Source: Bradyrhizobium sp. Arg816 (GTDB lineage: Bacteria > Pseudomonadota > Alphaproteobacteria > Rhizobiales > Xanthobacteraceae). From it: a DNA stretch of 64,000 bases. The position numbers were made by a program, and so were the translations under genes. Positions 7,501-15,676 of this stretch are shown piece by piece. The notes below the pieces were generated by a model. The model worked only from the letters and a program-made list of their open reading frames with translations. It did no database searches and was not told the DNA's origin. Within the stretch, counting starts at the first letter, position 1; every line of letters starts with the position of its first letter. The stretch covers positions 186,001 to 250,000 of the forward strand of contig NZ_JAPRAQ010000006.1 of assembly GCF_029989365.1 (NCBI RefSeq). Direction: 5' to 3'.

Positions 7501-9479
7501 ATGGCCATGCGCAGGATCATCACAGGCGTCGTTGCGATCACCTGCCTGTGGCCCGTGGCCTCGCTCGCCGAAATCGTCCGCTTCGACATCCTCGCGCGCG
7601 AGCCCGCCTTTGCCGGGCGCAGCTTTGGCGATGTCGGCACCTATGAACGCATCACCGCGCGCGCGACCTTCGCGCTCAACCCGTCCGACGATCGCAACGC
7701 CGTCATCACCGACCTCGCGCTCGCGCCGCGTAGCTCCGACGGCAAGGTGGCAGCCACCGCCGACGTCGTGATCCTGCGACCCACCGACCCCACCCATGGC
7801 AACGGCACGCTGCTGCTCGAGGTGCCCAATCGCGGCCGCAAGCTGGCGCCGCAATTGTTCGACGATGCCGCCCAGCCCGGCGCCAACAATGCCGACAAGG
7901 CCGAGGATGCAGGCATCGGCTTCCTGCACCGCCAGGGTTTTACGATGGTCTGGGTCGGCTGGCAGGGCGACATCCCCTCCAGGCCCGGCCAGATGGCGAT
8001 GACGGCACCGGTGCTGAAGACCGTCACCGGGCCCGCACGCGAAGAGATCGTCTTCGACAACACGACCAATCCCGCGCGTGCGACGCTGACCTGGCCGGCG
8101 ACTGATGCCGCCGACCTCAAGGTCTCCGTGCGCGCCGCCTGGGCCGATGCGCGGCAGGCGCCCTCCGGCCTCCTCGCAAAGCTCGTCGATCCCGTGACGG
8201 TGGAGATCACCCGGCCCGACGGTTTTGATGCCGGCGCGCTCTACGAGATCACCTACACTGCGCGCGATCCGGTGCCGCTCGGCATGGGCTATGCCGCCGT
8301 GCGCGACGTCGTCAGCTTCCTCCGCCACGACGAGACGCAGGCGAATCCGCTGCTGAACGGCCTGCATCCCTCCGTCAGCCGCGCCATCGGCTTCGGCGTG
8401 TCGCAATCCGGCCGCTTCCTGCGCGACTTTCTCTATCTCGGCTTCAACGAGGATCTCCAGGGACGCACCGTGTTCGACGGATTGATGCCGCATGTCGCGG
8501 GCACGCGGCGGATGGCGACGAATGTCCGCTTCGGCCAGCCCGGCCGCAACCCGCGCCATCCGCAGGATCCGGCGTGGCAGGCCGATCTCTTCCCCTTCAC
8601 CTATGCGAGCCTCAGCGATCCCTATTCCGGCAAGACCGACGGCCTGCTCCGCCGCTGCGCGCTCTCGGCGACGTGCCCGAAGGTGATGCAGACCGACAGC
8701 GAGCACGAATGGTGGGCCTCGCACGCCTCGTTGCTGGTCACCGACCTCGCCGGCAACCACCTTGATCTGCCCGACAGCGTCCGCGCCTACATGATCGCAG
8801 GCACGCCGCATTTCGCGGAAGCCGCCGACGTGATGAAGAAGGGCCTGCCCGCGATGTCGCTGCCGCAAAACCCGATGCATGCGGGCGGGCCGATGCGGGC
8901 GGGCCGATGCGCGCCCTCCTCACCGACCTCAACGCCTGGATCAGCGACGGCATCAAACCGCCCGCGAGCCGCGTCCCCATGCGCGCCCACGGCACGCTGG
9001 CGCCGGCGCAAGGCGCGGTGCCGATGGATATCCCGGGCCTGCCCTATGCCGGCATCCACACGCTCGCCGCGTTCTCCGACCAGAGCGTGCTGCCGCCCAA
9101 GGAGATCGGCCGCTATCCCGTGTTCGTGCCGAAGGCGGACAATGACGGCATGGCCGTCGCTGGCATCCGCCAGCTTGCGCTCGCGGTCCCGCGCGGGACC
9201 TACACCGCCTGGAATCCGCGCGCACAGGGCTTTGGCCCGACGGCGCTCTATCCGCTGCAAGGCGCGGTGGTGCCGTTCGCACCAACGGAGGCAGCGCGCA
9301 AGGAAGTGCATGATCCCAGACTGTCGATCGCGGAGCGATATGCTGATGATGGGGCGTACGTGGCCGCGGTCCGGCGCGAGGCGGCGCGGCAGGTGGCGGA
9401 GCGGATCCTGTTGCCGGAGGATGCGGAGCGCGCGGTGGAAGCGGCGAAGCAAGGCAAGCTGGCGAAGCTCGGGCAGTGA
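7501..9479 (+). pseudogene. Alpha/beta hydrolase domain protein, frameshifted by a 14-bp duplication
   Basis: Large secreted alpha/beta-hydrolase domain protein (Abhydrolase_10-like) with signal peptide MRRIITGVVAITCLWPVASLA and nucleophile motif GFGVSQSGRFL. The reading frame is intact to about 8894, then the 14-mer gcgggcgggccgat occurs twice in tandem (8881-8908), shifting the frame. The family-like C-terminus (LLTDLNAWISDGIKPPASRV to LAKLGQ) resumes in another frame and ends at 9479. Removing one copy restores NPMHAGGPMRALLTDLN and a 654-residue protein. The uncorrected frame ends at 9501 in Arg/Ser-rich nonsense. ATGs at 7501 and 7507 are both possible; GGAAGGA is better spaced for 7507. 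It could be a real pseudogene, phase-variable slippage or an assembly error. Confidence 0.85.
8881..8908. repeat. 14-bp tandem duplication causing a frameshift
   Basis: Two adjacent perfect copies of gcgggcgggccgat. Because 14 is not a multiple of three, the duplication breaks the surrounding hydrolase frame; a single copy restores it. Confidence 0.9.
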
Positions 9480-9496
9480 GCAAAACCCAGTGACCC

Positions 9497-9588
9497 CGTA
9501 GGGTGGGCAAAGCGAAGCGTGCCCACCACGTCTGTCTCCGGCCGAAAGATGGTGGGCACGGCGCAAGCGCGCCTTTGCCCACCCTACG
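9497..9588. repeat. Dispersed palindromic repeat, family B copy 1
   Basis: Inverted repeat bounded by CGTAGGGTGGGCAAAG and CTTTGCCCACCCTACG, with inner GTGCCCACCA and TGGTGGGCAC. It fills much of the gap before the GST gene. Other copies are at 10322, 27465 and 28433. Confidence 0.9.
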
Positions 9589-9675
9589 GTCGCTGCCTGC
9601 GGAGGAAAAAATTCTCACGCTGTCGGAACGCCCGCCCCTCATCCGTCCTATGTCCAGACAGCACGGAGACACCGC

Positions 9676-10326
9676 ATGGCCAACCTCACCCTCACCACCT
9701 TCGACTGGGTTCCCGAGATGCCGCGGGGTTTCGTGCGCGACCTTCGTGTCCGCTGGGCGCTCGAAGAGGCCGCGCTGCCCTATGGCGTCGCGAGCGTACC
9801 GTTCGGCCCGCGGGACGCCGCGCATTTCGCGCACCAGCCCTTCGGCCAGGTGCCGTGGCTGACCGACGGCGACCTCTCGATCTTCGAGAGCGGCGCGATC
9901 CTGCTGCATCTGGGTGAGCTCAGCGACAGGCTGATGCCCACCGATCCGCGCGGCCGCAGTGACACGGTCGAATGGGTGTTCGCCGCGCTCAATTCGGTGG
10001 AGATGCCGGCCCTGCCCTGGACGATGTTCAAGTTCACCGGCAGTGACGATGGCTCACCTGCCGTAAAATTCGTCGACGACTTCCTCAAGCTCCGCCTCAA
10101 GCACATGGAGACGGTGCTGGCGGGACGCGAGTGGCTGGCGGGCTCGTTCTCTGTCGCGGACATCCTGATGTCGGACGTGCTGCGCGTCGTCGATAAATTC
10201 GACGGCCTGGCGGAACACCCGGCCTGCCGCAACTACGTCGCGCGCGCCACCGCTCGCCCGGCCTTCGCCAAGGCCCACGCCGACCAGTTGGCGCATTTCG
10301 CTGCGGCGGATAAGACACGCTCGTAG
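9676..10326 (+). CDS. Glutathione S-transferase family protein
   Basis: A 216-residue cytosolic GST-fold protein: an N-terminal thioredoxin-like domain (about 1-85) with the cis-proline motif GQVPWLTDGDLSIFESGAIL, where the ES pair contacts the glutathione gamma-glutamyl group, and an all-helical C-terminal domain with GREWLAGSFSVADILMSDVLR (the N-capping box region). It probably conjugates or reduces hydrophobic electrophiles; substrate is unknown. Its TAG stop codon is supplied by the left end of the palindromic repeat at 10322, which suggests the repeat inserted at or near the original end of the gene. Confidence 0.92.
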   Translation: MANLTLTTFDWVPEMPRGFVRDLRVRWALEEAALPYGVASVPFGPRDAAHFAHQPFGQVPWLTDGDLSIFESGAILLHLGELSDRLMPTDPRGRSDTVEWVFAALNSVEMPALPWTMFKFTGSDDGSPAVKFVDDFLKLRLKHMETVLAGREWLAGSFSVADILMSDVLRVVDKFDGLAEHPACRNYVARATARPAFAKAHADQLAHFAAADKTRS

Positions 10327-10464
10327 GGCGGATTAGCGGCTTGTCCGCCGAAGCTCGGAGAGCGAAGGCGGAAGCGTAATCCGCCAGCGCATGTTTCAAC
10401 AAAGATGGTGGGGTCTGCCCAGCGAACTGCGCTTTGCCCACTCGCAAGGCTAACCCACCCTACG
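10322..10464. repeat. Dispersed repeat, family B copy 2 (diverged)
   Basis: The left end, CGTAGGGCGGATTAGCGGCT, and the right end, GCTTTGCCCACTCGCAAGGC continuing to CCCACCCTACG, resemble family B with a longer, more degenerate interior. The left end overlaps the GST stop codon. Confidence 0.75.
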
Positions 10465-10473
10465 AATTTCGCC

Positions 10474-10830
10474 TCACACCAATTTCATCGGCGTGTCCTC
10501 AACCACGCGAAGGTCGATCCTCCCGATCAGTTGCGCGCGAAGCGCCTCCGCGGCGCGAATGGCGTCATCCGTTTGCTGCAACGTGCTGATGTTCGAACCG
10601 AGCGACACGATCCCGCCCAGCACCAAGGCGATCGATCCGAGCGCCGCGGTCAGACCTGTCCCCAACAAGCCGAGGATCGTGATCAACAATAGCGCCGCAC
10701 CACCCCCAATCGCGATCTTGGATGCCAGGATGTACTTCCGGCAGCGCTCGGCGATCTCGGCAAGGGCCTCGATCCGATCTTCGATCTGTGAAATCTCGTC
10801 GGTCGGATCGTCTTCGGTCATCAGCGACAT
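10474..10830 (-). CDS. Hypothetical membrane protein with two helices
   Basis: A 118-residue protein. An acidic, coiled-coil-like N-terminus (residues 1-34) is followed by a hydrophobic hairpin (about 38-80, IAIGGGAALLLITILGLLG and AALGSIALVLGGIVSLGS) and a C-terminal helix with QQTDDAIRAAEALRAQLIGRI. It is probably an inner-membrane protein with both ends in the cytoplasm. I recognise no family. The gene is flanked by dispersed repeats on both sides, so there is no operon context. Confidence 0.7.
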   Translation of the reverse strand: MSLMTEDDPTDEISQIEDRIEALAEIAERCRKYILASKIAIGGGAALLLITILGLLGTGLTAALGSIALVLGGIVSLGSNISTLQQTDDAIRAAEALRAQLIGRIDLRVVEDTPMKLV

Positions 10831-10849
10831 GCGGGACTTGGGTTAAGAA

Positions 10850-10881
10850 CCCGGATGTCGCTACGCTCCATCCGGGCTACG
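10850..10881. repeat. Short dispersed hairpin repeat, family E
   Basis: Perfect 8-bp inverted arms CCCGGATG/CATCCGGG around TCGCTACGCTC, followed by GCTACG. This short hairpin type is frequent between genes in Bradyrhizobium and may act as a terminator for the PccB gene ending at 10887. Confidence 0.65.
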
Positions 10882-10886
10882 AGGCC

Positions 10887-12419
10887 TCACAACGGCAAAT
10901 TGTCGTGCTTCTTCGCCGGCGTTTCCACCTTCTTGTCCTTCAGCATCGCCAGCGCCCGGGCGATCCGCTTGCGGGTCGAGTGCGGCATGATGACGTCGTC
11001 GATGTAGCCGCGCTCGGCGGCGATGAACGGCGACAGAAAGCGGTCTTCGTATTCCCTAGTGCGCGCGGCGATCTTGTCGGGGTCGCCGATGTCTGCGCGG
11101 AAGATGATCTCGACCGCGCCCTTGGCGCCCATCACCGCGATCTGGGCGGTCGGCCAAGCGTAGTTCATGTCGGCGCCGATTTCCTTGGAGGCCATGACGT
11201 CGAAGGCGCCGCCATAGGCCTTGCGGGTGATGATGGTGACCAGGGGCACGGTGCACTGCGAATAGGCGAACAGCAGCTTTGCGCCGTGCTTGATCAGGCC
11301 GCCATACTCCTGCGCGGTGCCCGGCAGGAAGCCCGGCACGTCCACGAAGGTGACGATCGGGATGTTGAAGGCATCGCAGAAACGGACGAAGCGCGCGGCC
11401 TTGCGCGAGGCGTCGCTGTCGAGCACGCCGGCCAGCACCATCGGCTGGTTGGCGACGAAGCCGACGGTGCGGCCGGCGATGCGGCCAAAACCGGTGACGA
11501 TGTTCTTGGCGAAGGCATCCGCGATCTCGAAGAAATCGCCCTCGTCCACCACCTTCAGGATCAGCTCCTTCATGTCGTAGGGCTTGTTCGGATTGTCGGG
11601 GATCAGCGTGTCCAAGGACATGTCGACCCGGCCGATGTCGTCAAAACTCGGCCATTCCGGCACGCCGTCGGTGTTGTTGGACGGCAGGAAGTCGATCAGG
11701 CGCCGCATCTGCAAGAGCGTCTCGACGTCGTTCTCGAAGGCGCCGTCGGCGATCGAGGAGCGCGTGGCGTGCACCGAGGCGCCGCCGAGCTCTTCGGCCG
11801 TGACGACCTCGTTGGTGACGGTCTTCACCACGTCGGGCCCGGTGACGAACATGTAGCTGGTGTTCTTCACCATGAAGATGAAGTCAGTCATCGCCGGCGA
11901 ATAGACGTCGCCGCCGGCGCAGGGGCCCATGATGACGGAGATCTGCGGGATCACGCCCGAGGCGAGCACGTTGCGGCGGAACACATAGGAATAGCCGGCG
12001 AGCGCGGCGACGCCCTCCTGGATGCGGGCGCCGCCCGCGTCATAGAGGCCGATGATGGGCGCCCGCGCCTTCATCGCCATGTCCTGGAGTTTCGTGATCT
12101 TCAGTGCATGCGTTTCGGAGAGCGAGCCGCCGAACACGGTGAAGTCTTTCGCGAAGACGAAGGTCTTGCGGCCGTTGACGGTGCCCCAGCCGGTGACGAC
12201 GCCGTCGCCGGGCACCTTGGTCTTCTCCATGCCGAACTCGGTGGAGCGGTGCTCGACGAACATGTCGAACTCCTCGAACGATCCCTTGTCGAGCAGGAGC
12301 TCGATGCGCTCACGCGCGGTCAGCTTGCCGCGGGCGTGCTGCGCTTCGATGCGCTTCTCCCCGCCGCCGAGCTTTGCGCCGGCGCGACGATCTTCAAGGG
12401 CGTCCAAAATATTCTTCAT
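10887..12419 (-). CDS. pccB: Propionyl-CoA carboxylase beta chain (acyl-CoA carboxyltransferase)
   Basis: A 510-residue carboxyltransferase subunit that moves CO2 from carboxybiotin to propionyl-CoA, giving methylmalonyl-CoA. It has two crotonase-like halves. The N-terminal signature EKRIEAQHARGKLTARERI, the oxyanion glycines in GLYDAGGARIQEG and MGPCAGGDVYSPAMTDF, and the C-terminal IVTFVDVPGFLPGTAQEYGG and RKAYGGAFDVM are diagnostic. Length equals the family norm. The biotin-carrying alpha subunit is not in the window and would be expected elsewhere or further along. Methylcrotonyl-CoA carboxylase beta is the main alternative, but the sequence fits PccB better. Confidence 0.94.
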   Translation of the reverse strand: MKNILDALEDRRAGAKLGGGEKRIEAQHARGKLTARERIELLLDKGSFEEFDMFVEHRSTEFGMEKTKVPGDGVVTGWGTVNGRKTFVFAKDFTVFGGSLSETHALKITKLQDMAMKARAPIIGLYDAGGARIQEGVAALAGYSYVFRRNVLASGVIPQISVIMGPCAGGDVYSPAMTDFIFMVKNTSYMFVTGPDVVKTVTNEVVTAEELGGASVHATRSSIADGAFENDVETLLQMRRLIDFLPSNNTDGVPEWPSFDDIGRVDMSLDTLIPDNPNKPYDMKELILKVVDEGDFFEIADAFAKNIVTGFGRIAGRTVGFVANQPMVLAGVLDSDASRKAARFVRFCDAFNIPIVTFVDVPGFLPGTAQEYGGLIKHGAKLLFAYSQCTVPLVTIITRKAYGGAFDVMASKEIGADMNYAWPTAQIAVMGAKGAVEIIFRADIGDPDKIAARTREYEDRFLSPFIAAERGYIDDVIMPHSTRKRIARALAMLKDKKVETPAKKHDNLPL

Positions 12420-12568
12420 TTGCTCCCGCCAGTTCTTAGCCTAAATGCGATTGCCGGGGGTTCTAACACGGCATTTTGCGGGCCGGGAAGCTGCTTTCGG
12501 CGTCGCAGGGCTGCCTTGCCGCAGCGCCAAAGCGCAAGGAATTACAAAGTTTTGCCTGGGAGACGACG

Positions 12569-12973
12569 ATGGATGAGGTAACGGCCGAGACGGGCGCAGC
12601 GACCGGCGGCGTCAAGATCCTGCTGCGGCTGGAAGGCCTGACCCTGTTTACGGGGATGGTGATGCTCTACGCCTCCTGGGACGGCTCGTGGCTGGTGTTC
12701 GCCCTGCTCTTCTTCGTCCCCGATCTGAGCTTCCTGGCGTACCTGGCCGACGCCAGATTCGGGGCGCTGGTCTACAATGCCGCTCACAGCTACATGGCGC
12801 CGGTGGCGCTGCTGACGCTGGGCTTCGGCTTCGCCTCGCCGCTCACGCTGTCCGTCGCCTTGATCTGGCTCGCCCATATCGGCATCGACCGGGCGCTCGG
12901 CTATGGCCTGAAATATTCGGCCGGGTTCGGCTTCACCCATCTCGGAAAGATCGGCCGCCAGAAAGACGCCTGA
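12569..12973 (+). CDS. DUF4260 membrane protein
   Basis: A 134-residue protein with four hydrophobic segments (about 20-40, 44-62, 72-92 and 97-113) and the DUF4260 pattern FFVPDLSFLAYLADARFGALVYNAAHSYMAPVAL and HIGIDRALGYGLKY. It is a small inner-membrane protein of unknown function. GGGAGA precedes the chosen ATG. The gene is divergent from pccB, with 149 bp between them. Confidence 0.88.
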   Translation: MDEVTAETGAATGGVKILLRLEGLTLFTGMVMLYASWDGSWLVFALLFFVPDLSFLAYLADARFGALVYNAAHSYMAPVALLTLGFGFASPLTLSVALIWLAHIGIDRALGYGLKYSAGFGFTHLGKIGRQKDA

Positions 12974-13115
12974 GGGGACTGCCGCCATTTTGTCGGTCCC
13001 GCCGGTTGACCCGGCCGGCCGATTCAGGCTTGCTCCCTCCACGATCAGGCGCCGGATGTTGCGTGAGCCCAGTCGGTACGGCGGCGGTCACCACGTCTGG
13101 CTGCAAGCATTGCCC

Positions 13116-13712
13116 ATGTCCGCCACGGTCGTCCCTCTGCCGCCGAACTCATCGTCCGAAACCACCGACTTCCTGCGGCGGATGGCCAGCATGGTGTCGG
13201 GGCGCAACGGCGAGATGCTGCTGCGCGCGGCCGCGCTGATCGAATCACTCAAGCAACGGGCGATGTCAGCTGAACGGCTGTTTCACGAGCAACAGGAAGA
13301 GAACAAGCGCCTTGTAGAGCTGCGCGAGGCGACCGCGCTCGCCTCATGCACCATGGTCAGCCAGATCGCGGCGCTGGGGACGCAGCTCGCCGAGGTGACC
13401 GCGGCCGCGGCGGCCGAGCGCGCCGCGTTCGACGCCGAGCGCGGCAAGCTGCTCGGCCTGATGCAGGATGCGGAAAGCCATATCGGCAAGCTCACCACCG
13501 AGCTCGAGACGTTGCGCGCCTCCGTCGACAGTTTCAACGAGACCGTGGTCTCGGTGCCGCTCGAGGTGCTGCGCCTGGCACGGACGCAGTTCGACTATCT
13601 CTCGAACGGCTTTGCCGGGAAAGGCGACGTGATCTCACAGGCGATGAGCGAGATCGGCGGCTTTGCGATCGACCAGGCGCTGACGGCGAAGAAGACGGCC
13701 GATAACCCCTGA
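13116..13712 (+). CDS. Hypothetical coiled-coil protein
   Basis: A 198-residue soluble protein whose central part (about residues 30-140) is rich in Ala, Glu, Leu and Gln with heptad spacing, for example LLRAAALIESLKQRAMSAERLFHEQQEENKRL and AAAAERAAFDAERGKLLGL, predicting a long coiled coil. No enzymatic motif is visible. The ATG giving MSATVVPLPPNSSSE is preferred; the longer frame starting at 12990 adds 42 basic residues of uncertain coding value. No strong ribosome binding site is visible. Function is unknown. Confidence 0.65.
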   Translation: MSATVVPLPPNSSSETTDFLRRMASMVSGRNGEMLLRAAALIESLKQRAMSAERLFHEQQEENKRLVELREATALASCTMVSQIAALGTQLAEVTAAAAAERAAFDAERGKLLGLMQDAESHIGKLTTELETLRASVDSFNETVVSVPLEVLRLARTQFDYLSNGFAGKGDVISQAMSEIGGFAIDQALTAKKTADNP

Positions 13713-13785
13713 AGTCGTCGCGCATCAAATTGACAGCGCGCAGGCCCGTTGTTCTACTCCATGAAAATCATGGGGGAGGATCACG

Positions 13786-14781
13786 ATGCCGACGGCATTC
13801 CGCGTCGCTATGGCGTTCTGTTTATCAACACTGTTCGCCGGCATTGGCGCCAACGCGCAATCCCTGCCGAAGGAAGTCGCCACCCGCGCCGAGATCTACC
13901 CGATCCCCTCGCTCACCCTTTCCGACCAACAATTCCTCAGCGGCGATGCGGCGGCCGGCAAGCCGGTGACCGTCGCCGGCGAATTCCGCGTCGCCCAGGG
14001 CACCGGCAAACTTCCCGTCGTGGTGCTGATGCACGGCTCGAGCGGCGTCGGCGCCACCACCGAGGCCTGGGTGCACGCTTTCAACGCCATGGGCATCTCG
14101 ACCTTCGTGATCGACGGATTCACCGGCCGCGGGCTGACGGTGGTCGGGCCGAACCAGGCGCTGCTCGGCCGGCTCAACCTGATCGTCGACATCTACCGCT
14201 CACTGGAGATTCTTGCGAAGCATCCCCGCGTCGATCCCGACCGCATCGTGCTGATGGGCTTTTCGCGCGGCGGACAGGCGACGCTCTATGCGAGCCTCGA
14301 TCGCTTCAACAAGCTCTGGAACAAGTCCGGCGTCCAGTTCTCCGCCTACATCCCGTTCTATCCGGATTGCTCGACGACCTACGTTGGCGACGCCGAGGTC
14401 GCCGCGCGCCCGATCCGGATCTTCCACGGCACGCCCGACGACTACAATCCCGTGACGAGCTGCAAGGCGTTCGTCGGACGGCTCAAGACAGCCGGGCGTG
14501 ATGTGGTGCTGACCGAATACCCCGACAGCGCGCACGGCTTCGACAGCGGCCTGCTCGGCGTCAGCACCGTTGCGGTGTCCGCCAACGCGCAGACCGTGCG
14601 CAATTGCCGTATCAAGGAGGGCAACGGCGGCGTGCTGATGAACGGCGACACCAACGCGCCCTTCACCTACAAGGATTCCTGCGTCGAGCTGAACCCGCAT
14701 GTCGGCGGCAATCCGGCGACGGCGGCGGAGTCGCGCAAGGCGGTGGTGGAATTCTTGCAGGCGTTGTTCAAGCTGGGCTAG
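13786..14781 (+). CDS. Secreted dienelactone hydrolase-type alpha/beta hydrolase
   Basis: A 331-residue exported hydrolase. The signal peptide is MPTAFRVAMAFCLSTLFAGIGANA. The catalytic triad can be read as Ser160 in MGFSRGGQA, Asp in HGTPDDYNP and His in PDSAHGFDSG; MHGSSGVG forms the oxyanion loop. This is the dienelactone hydrolase/DLH-like branch, but with Ser rather than the Cys of true dienelactone hydrolase, so esterase or similar activity is more likely. GGGGGAGG precedes the ATG. A repeat follows the stop. Confidence 0.88.
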   Translation: MPTAFRVAMAFCLSTLFAGIGANAQSLPKEVATRAEIYPIPSLTLSDQQFLSGDAAAGKPVTVAGEFRVAQGTGKLPVVVLMHGSSGVGATTEAWVHAFNAMGISTFVIDGFTGRGLTVVGPNQALLGRLNLIVDIYRSLEILAKHPRVDPDRIVLMGFSRGGQATLYASLDRFNKLWNKSGVQFSAYIPFYPDCSTTYVGDAEVAARPIRIFHGTPDDYNPVTSCKAFVGRLKTAGRDVVLTEYPDSAHGFDSGLLGVSTVAVSANAQTVRNCRIKEGNGGVLMNGDTNAPFTYKDSCVELNPHVGGNPATAAESRKAVVEFLQALFKLG

Positions 14782-14803
14782 GCGACGTCAGCGCGACATT
14801 CTC

Positions 14804-14920
14804 CGTCATTGCGAGCGCAGCGAAGCAATCCAGAATCTTTCCGCGGCGGCAGTCTGGATTGCTTCGTCGCACCAGCGCAAAATTGCTTCGCAATTTTGTC
14901 GCGGGCTCCTCGCAATGACG
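14804..14920. repeat. Dispersed palindromic repeat, family A copy 2
   Basis: Starts CGTCATTGCGAGCGCAGCGA and ends CTCGCAATGACG, as in copy 1, but the right arm is interrupted by about 40 bp that itself contains the inverted pair AAAATTGCTTCGCAATTTT. It lies between the hydrolase and the convergent carboxymuconolactone decarboxylase-family gene. Confidence 0.85.
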
Positions 14921-14956
14921 TTGGCGAGAGTTGCGCTCCCAACAACGCGGACGAGT

Positions 14957-15613
14957 TTACGGCTCGCCCGGCTTGAACGGCTCCTGCTTGTCCGGCGGCA
15001 CCGTCTCTTCCGCCATGGCCAGCAGCATCGCGACCATCACGTAATTGCCAGCGAGCGCGGTGAGGTCGACGATCTGCTGATCATTGAAGGTTTTCTTGGC
15101 GCGCGCATAGGTCTCGTCGCTGACCTTCTTTGTCGTGGTGAGCTCGGTGACGAAATCGTAGACCACCGCCTCGTCCTCGGCCATCTTCGACGGGCGCTTG
15201 TTGGCCTTCAGCTCAGCGATGATATCTGTCGACAATCCAGCCTTCGCCGCCAGCGGCGCGTGCGCGAACCATTCCACCTGCGAGCGCCACTGCCGCCCGA
15301 TGATCAGGATCGCGAACTCATTCAGCTTGGTCGGGACCGACGTCTCCCAGCGCAGATAGTAGAACAGGTCGAACAGTCGCTGGCCCAGCACCGGGCTGCG
15401 GATCATGGGATTATAGGGCCCCCCGATGCCGACGCTCGACACCTTCATGATCTGCTCGCCGAGCGGCTTCTGCTTGGCGTCGAGCTGGTCCATGGTGAGC
15501 TGCGGAAAGCGCGGCTCCTTGCTGGTGGCGGGTGCGGCAAACATCGTGGCGGCGAGCCAGCCGCCCGCGGCGGCAAGCGTAAGCGACGACAGCCAGAGTG
15601 GCGTTGAATTCAT
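14957..15613 (-). CDS. Carboxymuconolactone decarboxylase family protein, secreted
   Basis: A 218-residue protein of the CMD/AhpD-like fold. An N-terminal hydrophobic segment (about residues 8-28, LSSLTLAAAGGWLAATMFAA) is a signal peptide or anchor. The core LNEFAILIIGRQWRSQVEWFAHAPLAAKAGLS is the CMD helix pair; the CxxC redox pair of AhpD peroxidases is absent (SQVEWFAH instead), so a decarboxylase-like or unknown role is more likely than peroxidase. It lies upstream of, and in the same direction as, the beta-lactamase order reversed (the lactamase is 5'), with a 63-bp gap. Confidence 0.87.
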   Translation of the reverse strand: MNSTPLWLSSLTLAAAGGWLAATMFAAPATSKEPRFPQLTMDQLDAKQKPLGEQIMKVSSVGIGGPYNPMIRSPVLGQRLFDLFYYLRWETSVPTKLNEFAILIIGRQWRSQVEWFAHAPLAAKAGLSTDIIAELKANKRPSKMAEDEAVVYDFVTELTTTKKVSDETYARAKKTFNDQQIVDLTALAGNYVMVAMLLAMAEETVPPDKQEPFKPGEP

Positions 15614-15676
15614 TTTGTCCTCCCGACCTTTTCTTTTATTTGGTCGGAAAGATGCTAGCAGGTTCGTACGCGCCAG

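Noticed and set aside
7216..8880. 554-codon minus-strand ORF
   Set aside because: Antisense to the hydrolase with no domain; begins opposite the frameshift region.
10722..12581. 619-codon ORF opposite pccB
   Set aside because: Mirror of pccB; Asp/His/Val-rich shadow composition.
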